Part shown: in pieces, positions 57,188 to 64,000 of the stretch
Position numbering within the stretch: the first letter of the stretch is position 1
How the letters are laid out: every line of letters begins with the position of its first letter
From: Cryptomeria japonica
Taxonomy: Eukaryota; Streptophyta; Pinopsida; Cupressales; Cupressaceae
DNA length: 64,000 bases
NCBI RefSeq assembly: GCF_030272615.1
Contig: NC_081412.1
Coordinates: forward strand, 691,680,083 to 691,744,082
Direction: 5' to 3'
The notes under the pieces: generated by a model
What the model saw: only the letters and a program-made list of their open reading frames with translations
Database searches by the model: none
What the model was told of the DNA's origin: nothing
Program-made: the position numbers and the translations under genes

Positions 57188-59484
57188 CTATACAAGAGAA
57201 CTCTCAAGAAGTATGTGAGGAACAAAACCCCATGTGAGGAAAAGGTCCCCCCCATACGAGAGAAGAAGAGAAGTCAAACTGTGATCATCCCTCAATGAAG
57301 AATCTGCACCAATGATAGAAGCTCGATGTATGAAGAAACTGCTCCACGAACGTCGAACAACATTCCTCCCCTTAGGAAGAAACAAAACCAAAGGTGTATC
57401 CATGAAGGCTCCCCAATCATGAAGGGAAGATGTATGAAGAAAACTCATGATGAAAGGAATCTCTGAAAACTGCTCAAGTGTCTCCATGTCGATGCTGAAA
57501 GATACCCCTTCCAAAGATGGTAAACTGTGCCATACTGCTGAAAAAGGAACTCCAACATCTAGTGGAGATGGATGTAGAACAATATCCAAAGACTCATGTG
57601 TCTCCTCAAAGAATAAAGAGACCTCCTCCAACTGCTGTACATAAGTATCCACAATCATGTCAACCTCGAAAGAATGATCATGTAGAGAATGAACAAGAGG
57701 GTCAGAGTGTGCCCTCGCAACAATCGAAGAAGGATCATCTTCATCAAAGAGAAGATGTATGTCATCAATGATGTCTCCCAAATCTGCAATGTAGGATTCC
57801 ACAAACAAACCTGCAATATCTGTCATGTAATCATCCCATGAATCTGAAGCTGGAAGACAATGTATATCCTGCTGCACTGAATCACATGAAGGCAAAACTG
57901 TCGCACTATCTGCATCATCAGGTGCAATAGGTGATGTGATATCAATATGAGAAGATGAAATACAAGACTCAAGAACTGGGTTACATGTGAGAATCCCCAA
58001 ATTCAAGTGTCCAAAGTTCTCCTCAAAATCTGAATCATCACAATAAGTGTGATCAACATGTGTAGAATCATCAAATGTGAAATCATCATCATCAACGAAA
58101 TCTGAAAAGGAGTATAACCGAGATGCATGATCAACCACCCCAGTTGCAATGATAGCTCTAGTCTCCATGTCTCTAATAAAAACTGAGTCAGGTGTGAACT
58201 CCACAACTCTCTTAGTTGCGCCATGTGTGATTTGATAGATAGAAAGGAGATTGTTTGTCAAGTGGGGTACATACAACACATCTTTGAAGGAGTTATCCCC
58301 AATGTCAATAGATCCTTTCCCAATCACATCCATGTATGTATGATTGCCCATCAAAATCTGTGGCATGGTGCAAGGCTCAAATGTAGAGAACATAGATTGT
58401 GAAGATGCCATATGATGAGAAGCCCCTGAATCTAGAAGCCATCTCTCTGAAGTATGATTTGTTGTAGCACATAGAGCTTGTCCTTTTCTTGTTCCAAAAG
58501 AGTGAGTTTTTCCACTTGTAGAAGCCATGAATGCTTGCCCTTTTCCTTTTGAATGTGAGGAAGTGGAAGTTGATGAATCATCCTTCTTGTAGACTTTAGG
58601 CAAATCAATGTTATGCTTTTTGATGATATGTGTGAGCTCATCAATCTTCTTAGTATGGCAACGATGTTCCTCATGACCAATCTTTTTACAATAAGCACAA
58701 GTAGGTCTCTCTCTCTTTGGTGAATTATCTTTCTTGGAAGAAGATGAATCTCCTTGTTGTGGAGAAGATTGTGCTTTATCCTTAGGCTTTGATTGCCATT
58801 TCTTCTTGTTTGAGTTGTCCTTTCCTTGATTTCCTTTGTTTCCTTGATTTGCCACTAATGCTTGAGACTTAGAAGAAGTCTTAAGAATGCCCATTCTTAT
58901 CAACTTAGTTTGTTCCATCATCAACATTTCATTGAAAGCATCAAATGTAGGCATTTTGTAGCTTGAACCCATTGTCATCCTATGAGTTTGGAAACTAGAA
59001 ACAAATGCTGCATATTCTTGTGGAAGCTTCCTATCAAGTTGAATATCAATTGAGTATCCTTTTTATCAATGCCACAATCTTTGAGTTGTGCCCTCAACTC
59101 ATTTGCCTTAGTGACATAATCTTGTATAGTATCAAAGTTCTTGGGATCTAACATGGTGAGATCACTATCAATTTGATATCCCCTAATCTCATCAACTTGA
59201 CCATACAAGTCTTGAAACTTTTGCCAAGCATCCTTGATTAGAGTACATTTCTCAATATGAAAAATGAGATCCTTTGATACATACTTTCTTAAGGTACCAA
59301 TTGCCATGATATTTTTAGTGAGCCAATCTAAGTGACCAACTGGATCAGCCTTAGGATCAGCTGGAGCAACAATAGTTCCATCAATGTAATGAGTGAGTCC
59401 TTTTTCCATAAGTTTACTCCATGCATCAATTTTCCAAGTAGCATAATTATGTGGAGTTAAGAGAGGAAACTTAGTAGAACCCAT
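57188..59484 (-). pseudogene. Copia-3 gag-protease polyprotein with acidic C-terminal extension
   Basis: The start is most likely the ATG at 59484 (MGSTKFPLLTPHNYATWK). The copia gag capsid region follows (IKDAWQKFQDLYGQVDEIRG). A one-base frame change near 59035 leads to the long frame 58978-57188, 596 codons without a stop. In that frame: a Lys/Ser/Gln-rich region (30-90), zinc knuckle CAYCKKIGHEEHRC (94-107), protease LLDSGASHHM (181-190) with intact catalytic Asp, DVLYVPHLTNNLLSIYQ, then from ~294 an acidic Asp/Ser/His-rich extension of ~300 residues. It includes FGHLN (322-326), reminiscent of GAG_pre-integrase, but no integrase or RT. Apart from the single frameshift it looks translatable. 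Confidence 0.85.
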
Positions 59485-61127
59485 AGCAGCAAAAAGGAAG
59501 GACACAAGAGAACAAAAGCACAAGAGACACCCCCCAAATTCAATCAATCAAAGTACCCCCCCAAAAGTGATGATTTTGGCACTTTATACTTAGTGCGATT
59601 ACAATGAGCCACTTGCAAAACAAGGCAAAGTGGGCTTATGATGCAAATTTTACAACTTCTCAAATGAGATACAAGAGACTTCAATCAATAGTGCAATGAA
59701 TCTAACTGAGATTCAAGCAAATATACAAGTACCAAAAGAGCCAAAAATGGCCTAAATCTGAAAGTACAATTTCTACTTACAATGACATCAATCTGATAGC
59801 ATCATGTGAAAGTAGATGAAAAAATACGCACTTTCAAAAAAAACGGCACCTAAAAAGGAGGTCGGATGACCCCAAACGAAGCCTCTGAAGTTGCAAAAAC
59901 TGGGATTACTCAGGGACAGTCACCAAAAACTGTATTTTCTGAAAAATCCGTGCATCAAAATCAAAAAATTCTTTCACCATTGCGGAGAGCACAAAATTCT
60001 AGCCCATTTCAAAAAAAATTTGCACCCAAAAAGGAGCAAAAATGAGCAAGTTATGGCCATTTGAAGTTGAACTGCAAAATCAAAAATGCAAATGAGAGGG
60101 GGTCAAAAAATTTCCAAACCCTGCTGATGTGGCGCTGACGTCAGCAAAACAGTGGGTTAAATTTGACGGCCATATGACCGTCGCCAAAACTTCGCTGCCT
60201 GGCTGACTGGGCGTCCGTACTGTACGGACGGATTATGTGGCCAGATGGTTGTATGTTCCGTACTGTACGGATGCTGATGTGGCAGAGGTGACTGGGCACG
60301 ATGATGTGTCACCGTACGGCGTACGGAATAGGTCTGCGTGTGCGTACGGTTTTCCACGTGGCAGTACGGAAAATCGACGTGGCTTGCGGAATGTCTGTCA
60401 GATTGCTGATGTGTCTGTCTGCGTGGCGGGAGGCGGAGGGCGCCGAGGAGCGGCGAGGCAGAGGCGCTGATGAGCGGAGCTGTGCACTGCGGGCGGAGCG
60501 AGGATGCCGGAGGAGCTGTGCAGTGCGGGCGGAGCGAGGACGAGCGGAGACAGAAGCCGGCTGCGCTGAAGCCGAAGGTTGCCGGAGGCCGAGGGAGGAG
60601 CGGCGCCGCGCGGGAGCTGGAGATGGTGGAAGGCACGGAGCGTGGACGCCGAGAATTGTACGTGCGACGGCCAGGGTACGGGTGCAGCAGAGGACAAGAC
60701 CTGCAGTACGTTCTGCGCACAGAGCAGGTACGGCGAGCACGGGGGGGGTCTGCGGACCCCCCAAAAAAAAGATTTTTCCTTTTTTTTTTTTGATTTCTTT
60801 TTTTCGATATTTTTTTATTTTTTCAAAATTTTTCCAATTTTTTTCGATTTTTTTTTGAATTTGAAAAATAATTTCTGAAAAATGAAATTTTTTTTTTTGA
60901 AAAATATATATATATTCGAAAAATCCGTACGATAAGCAAAATTGGGGAAAAAATTTTTCCTCACCAAAATAGGCCAACTTTATAACCAAAATTCATGGAA
61001 ACGGCCTTCCGGACGCAATGGCGAGGTCGGATCTGGTCTAGGACGCCTCCAAATGACGATGCTCCTCAGATCTACCTCTTGACGTCACAATAATGCCTCT
61101 TCAAGACAAATCAATGAGACTCCAATA
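59485..61127 (-). other. Copia-3 leader: GC-rich, GTAC-palindrome region and T-rich tract
   Basis: On the plus strand, 60150-60760 is strongly GC-rich, unlike everything else here, and holds many CCGTAC/GTACGG units. These include perfect palindromes GTCCGTACTGTACGGAC (60213-60229), TCCGTACTGTACGGA (60257-60271) and CCGTACGG (60312-60319). 60765-60905 is a T-rich run with TTTTTCGA/TTTTTGAA units. Overlapping frames on both strands (60157-60989) come from the GC-rich composition and show no domain, so they are not called as genes. Confidence 0.6.
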
Positions 61128-61139
61128 GCTCTGATACCA
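61128..61139 (-). other. Copia-3 primer binding site
   Basis: GCTCTGATACCA on the plus strand, that is TGGTATCAGAGC on the minus strand, directly beside the LTR end. Intact tRNA-Met primer site. Confidence 0.92.
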
Positions 61140-61633
61140 TGTTGGATTTTGCCAAGATCAAGAAGTCATTGAAATGTACATGAAAGAGACATAATATGGG
61201 ATAAGAATAGACTGTATTCTCATCAATAGAAAATGATCAATAATCAACTGGATTATCTAGTTACATACAATGTAGATGAGCCTGCTTATATAGGAAAGGC
61301 TAGGGATATGTAGGAGCACACAAGTATGACATGTGGCTCAATAAGAAACAAGGGTAGGTAGGAAATAGGTGTGGGTAGGTAGGAGAAATAATATAATATT
61401 CCACATGAGGTGGATCACCCACCGAAGGTGGAATTATCACTCCACAATAAGTGGATATGATAGTGTAATAACAAGATCAACACCATAAGAGGTGGAATTT
61501 CTCCTACACACACTATCCCAATGTGGCACAAACACCCAAGTGTCTCATATCCAAACTACTATGAAATGCATTATCCTAAGTAAACTTAAGTAAGTGTAAT
61601 AATATCCATGACGAATAATTATTTACACCAACA
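61140..61633 (-). repeat. Copia-3 5' LTR (element orientation)
   Basis: 494 bp. It differs from 56488-56981 at about four places (in the GGCAAGG/GGAAAGG, CAACAT/CACCAT, AATTCAT/AATGCAT and CCGACA/CCAACA contexts). Confidence 0.93.
61285..61292 (-). promoter_or_regulatory. Copia-3 LTR TATA box
   Basis: CTTATATA on the plus strand, TATATAAG on the minus strand, in a CCTATATAAGCAGG context and conserved in both LTRs. A plausible promoter for the minus-strand transcript. Confidence 0.6.
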
Positions 61634-61638
61634 CTACT

Positions 61639-61908
61639 TGCAACCACATTTCCATTCTTTGTTGAGCTTTTGTGCACATATAAAATCTGAGAGCAAATAT
61701 ATCAAGCAAGATCAATGGAGATAGGAAGAATGGAGATCCAAACCCTATTGGACATGTGATGGTATAATCTTTGTGATTTCATTTGATTTGCATTGTCCTA
61801 GGTAATCTTCATATGTTATGGTGGATCTTTGTTGTTGTTAGGCTAGGGTTTTATGGTTGAATTCATTTAGTCTTTCAACATTGTTGTTATCCATTTTCAC
61901 CATATACA
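61639..61908 (+). repeat. Gypsy-B LTR2, right part
   Basis: Continues LTR2 after Copia-3 and its CTACT duplication. Matches 44680-44949 and ends CATATACA. Together with 55954-56487 it gives 804 bp. Confidence 0.9.
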
Positions 61909-62014
61909 TTTTGGCACGCCCGGTGGGACTCTTGTCCCATTTGCATTTAACATCTTTTGTTGCAGATTTTGTGTTTTGAAGTTGTAGATCTGACATTTCT
62001 GACAACATTTTGAT
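61909..62014 (+). other. Second primer site and leader stub after LTR2
   Basis: TGGCACGCCCGGTGGGACTC (61912-61931) and the following ~80 bases match the start of the Gypsy-B leader (44953-45055) until ACAACATTTTGA. The sequence then jumps to RNase H coding sequence. LTR2 therefore also looks like the 5' LTR of a second, internally deleted copy. Confidence 0.75.
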
Positions 62015-63679
62015 CCTGCCAAACTACAGTTTCCATGCACAAACAATACTGCAAAATATGAAGCATTGACTATTGGGCTCAAAATGGCTATTGAATGAAA
62101 AATTAAGGAATTGCATGTTTATGGTGATTCACAACTTATAATCAACCAAATAAATGATGATTATCAAACTAAGGATGACAAGCTCATGCTTTACAAAAAG
62201 ATGGTTGAATAGTTTAAAGAACATTTTGAAGATATGTCATTCACTCAGATCCCAAGAAATGAGAATAAATCAGCAGATGCAATGGCTACAATAGAATCTC
62301 TTTTGCAGAATAAGGAAAATAAAAAACATTATGAATTCCGGGTGGAAGATATCTTGAATCCTACCATTGAATCCCAAAATACCAACATGATTTTACATAT
62401 ATCTAGAATCGGTGAATCCTTATATGGCCAAACTTATCAATACTTAAAAGATAATATCCTTCCTCTCGACCTATTCCGTAATCAGAGAAAAAAATTTATC
62501 TGTCACTCATCCCACTATACTATCATTGTTGATACTTTATATAGGTGAGGTCTAGATAACACTTTATTGAGATGTCTTGAACAAGAAGAATCTGAGAAAG
62601 TTCTTAACGAAGTCCACACAGGTATTTGTGGCACGCACTCAAGTGGATTAACACTGCCTAAGAAACTTATTCGTTTGGGTTACTATTGGTCTACTATGGA
62701 GAGATATTCATTTATATATGCCAAGAAATGCAAAAAATGCTAGATCCATGGGAATCTCATCCATGCACCAACACAAGAATTACATCCTATGGTAAGTTCA
62801 TGGCCATTCTCCCAATGGGATCTTGATTTGGTAGCTAAGATAAACCCTTCATCCTCTAATAGACACAAGTTCATTTTGACTGCTACTGAGTATTTCACTA
62901 AGTGGATTGAAGTAGTTCCTTTGATGAAAGTGACAGGAAAAAAAATATCATCATTCATCTTGAATTATATAATGTGTCGCTATGAAGTCCCTATGACCAT
63001 TATCACTGATAATGGAAGACCATTTAAGAATCAAGATGTGAAGGAACTATGTGAGAGATTTCATATTCAGCATAGGTTCTCTACTCCATATTATCCACAG
63101 GGAAATGGTCAAGCTGAGGCATCAAATAAAACAATCTTTAAAATCTTGAAGAAAACAGTCAATGAAGCTAGTAAAGACTGACACATTCAGCTAAATCTTG
63201 CTCTTTGGGCATACTGAACCATCATTCGCACAAAAAAAGGGGCAACTCCATATTGCTTAGTCTATGGATCAGAAGCCATATTACTGGTAGAAGTAGAGAT
63301 ACCTTCTCTACGAGTGTCCTTGAAAGGTCTTATACCAGAAGAAGAAGAAGAATGAGTCTCTAGACTTCAAGAACTTGAACTAATTCAAGAACATCACAAA
63401 AATGCTATAGATCATTTGAAGGCATATCAACAGAGAATGGCAATAAGTTATTATCACAAAGTTAAGCCACACATTTTTCAGATTGGAGATCTAGTTCTAA
63501 GGGAGAATCCGAGAAATCAGCAAGACCGAGAAAAGAAGGGAAAGTTTGAACCAAACTGGTTAGGTCCTTTTGTTATAGTAGCAACATATGGCTCAGGAGA
63601 ATACAATTTATCTACCCCTGAAGGTGATTGCTTTGATGAGCCCATCAATTCCATCCATCTCAAGAAGTTCTATGCTTGA
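62015..63679 (+). pseudogene. Tat-like gypsy RNase H and integrase, broken
   Basis: One frame throughout. The RNase H segment KLQFPCTNNTAKYEALTIGL and LHVYGDSQLIINQI resembles the second, archaeal-type (RVT_3) RNase H of Tat elements. Integrase: zinc site EVHTGICGTHSSG with CKKC (near 62610-62741), core Asp in WDLDLVAKI, TEYFTKWIEVVPL, second Asp in TIITDNGRPF and Glu in GNGQAEASNKT, so the catalytic triad is intact. The GPY/F tail is KGKFEPNWLGPFVIVATYGS, ending HLKKFYA at 63679. Stops near 62096, 62210, 62546, 62741, 63179, 63215 and 63353. RT is missing upstream. Confidence 0.87.
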
Positions 63680-63802
63680 GATATAAAGTCCTGAAGAAAT
63701 CAATAAAAAGCATATAAAGTCTTGAAGAAATCAGTAAAAAGCATATAAAGTCCTAAAGAAATCAGTGAAAAGCATATAAAGTCCTAAAGAAATCAATAAA
63801 AA
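63680..63802. repeat. 31-bp tandem repeat, four copies
   Basis: Units of the form GCATATAAAGTCCTAAAGAA plus an ATCA(G/A)TAAAAA tail start at 63680 (one base shorter), 63710, 63741 and 63772, directly after the pol stop codon. A few base changes separate the copies. Confidence 0.9.
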
Positions 63803-64000
63803 TCAAAAAAGAAGAAAATCCCTAAAAAGCATAAAACAATGAAAAAACAAAAAAAATCAATATGGAAAAAATGCAATAAATTTAGATAGTGAAAACCTGG
63901 TAAATAGGGGCTATCTAAAAGTGGGTTCTTCCATCTATGAGATCGCTTTGCGCATCTATCCATCATATCCCATCTATCCATCCTATCACATCTATTGCTT
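63803..64000 (+). other. A-rich sequence after pol, to the window edge
   Basis: A-rich, then GTGAAAACCTGGTAAATAGG near 63890, which parallels GGTGAAAACCTGGCAAACAGG near 51323 after the Gypsy-B integrase tail. It ends in CATCTATCCATC-type repeats. Noncoding. The element continues beyond the window. Confidence 0.6.

Larger units (their letters stand above)
56488..61633 (-). mobile_element. Copia-3: young non-autonomous Ty1/copia element, minus strand
   Basis: Both LTRs are exactly 494 bp (56488-56981 and 61140-61633) with about four differences. Perfect CTACT duplication (56483-56487 and 61634-61638). On the minus strand: 5' LTR 61633-61140, primer site at 61139-61128 (TGGTATCAGAGC), a 1.6-kb leader, one gag-protease frame, a purine tract (AAGGGGGGG) and the 3' LTR. 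No integrase, RT or RNase H. The single 596-codon frame without stops and the near-identical LTRs mark it as the most recent event in the window. Confidence 0.92.
44146..61908 (+). mobile_element. Gypsy-B: Tat-like Ty3/gypsy element lacking most of pol, with antisense PMD ORF
   Basis: LTR1 (44146-44949) and LTR2 (55954-56487 plus 61639-61908) are each 804 bp once the Copia-3 insertion is removed, and differ at roughly fifteen positions by eye. Contents: primer site, 2.2-kb leader, gag-protease (47148-50284), a linker, the last piece of integrase (50982-51224), noncoding DNA, an antisense plant-mobile-domain ORF, repeat arrays, and a purine tract (AAAAAGGGGCAAAA) before LTR2. RT, RNase H and the integrase core are absent, so the copy is non-autonomous. 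CCTAC precedes LTR1. No exact duplicate follows LTR2, which runs straight into a second primer site. Confidence 0.85.

Noticed and set aside
57447-57771. Plus-strand frames in Copia-3
   Set aside because: They are antisense to the uninterrupted 596-codon gag-protease frame.
60157-60989. Several overlapping Arg/Ala/Ser-rich frames of 77-226 codons
   Set aside because: They come from GC-rich sequence with frames open on both strands, without domain or codon consistency, inside the Copia-3 leader.

Overview
This window is plant nuclear DNA made almost entirely of nested LTR retrotransposons. I see no convincing host gene, tRNA or rRNA. The organism is a land plant: the Ty1/copia elements have tRNA-Met-type primer sites, the Ty3/gypsy elements have a Tat-like layout, and one ORF carries a plant mobile domain. 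The AT-rich sequence, deep nesting and heavy decay suggest a large genome, plausibly a gymnosperm. That last point is inference.

Layout. 1-3654: microsatellites and a tandemly duplicated ~0.85 kb unit whose second copy contains a ~0.85 kb TA/TACATGTA expansion. 3655-19024: Copia-1, split by two insertions. The first is a non-autonomous element at 5997-12626 (flanked by ATAAG) that has a gag with four zinc-knuckle units and a ~1,090-codon unknown ORF instead of pol. The second is a probable solo LTR at 13145-14785. 19025-22315: unassigned. 22316-36943: Gypsy-D, with its 5' LTR truncated, an RT/RNase H block inverted relative to integrase, and an extra sense ORF after pol. Copia-2 (25472-32945) sits inside its integrase tail. 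36944-38066: unassigned. 38067-44145: the 5' part of Gypsy-A (LTR, long leader, gag, protease). 44146-61908: Gypsy-B, with matching 804-bp LTRs, gag-protease, most of pol missing, and an antisense plant-mobile-domain ORF. Copia-3 (56488-61633, minus strand, flanked by CTACT) sits inside its right LTR. 61909-64000: a leader fragment joined to RNase H-integrase of a related gypsy copy.

How the parts relate. Copia-1 and Copia-2 once encoded complete gag-pol. The nested element and Copia-3 lack RT and integrase and would need an autonomous partner with a matching primer site. Gypsy-A and Gypsy-B share a ~550-nt leader domain flanked by short degenerate repeats. Copia-3 is the youngest insertion: I count about four LTR differences in 494 bp by eye, and it has a 596-codon uninterrupted frame. 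The other elements carry many in-frame stops, often TAG or TGA where a CAG, CGA or TGG codon would fit, as expected from cytosine-methylation decay.

Boundaries, frames and repeat matches were read by eye. Family names rest on motifs, not on searches.
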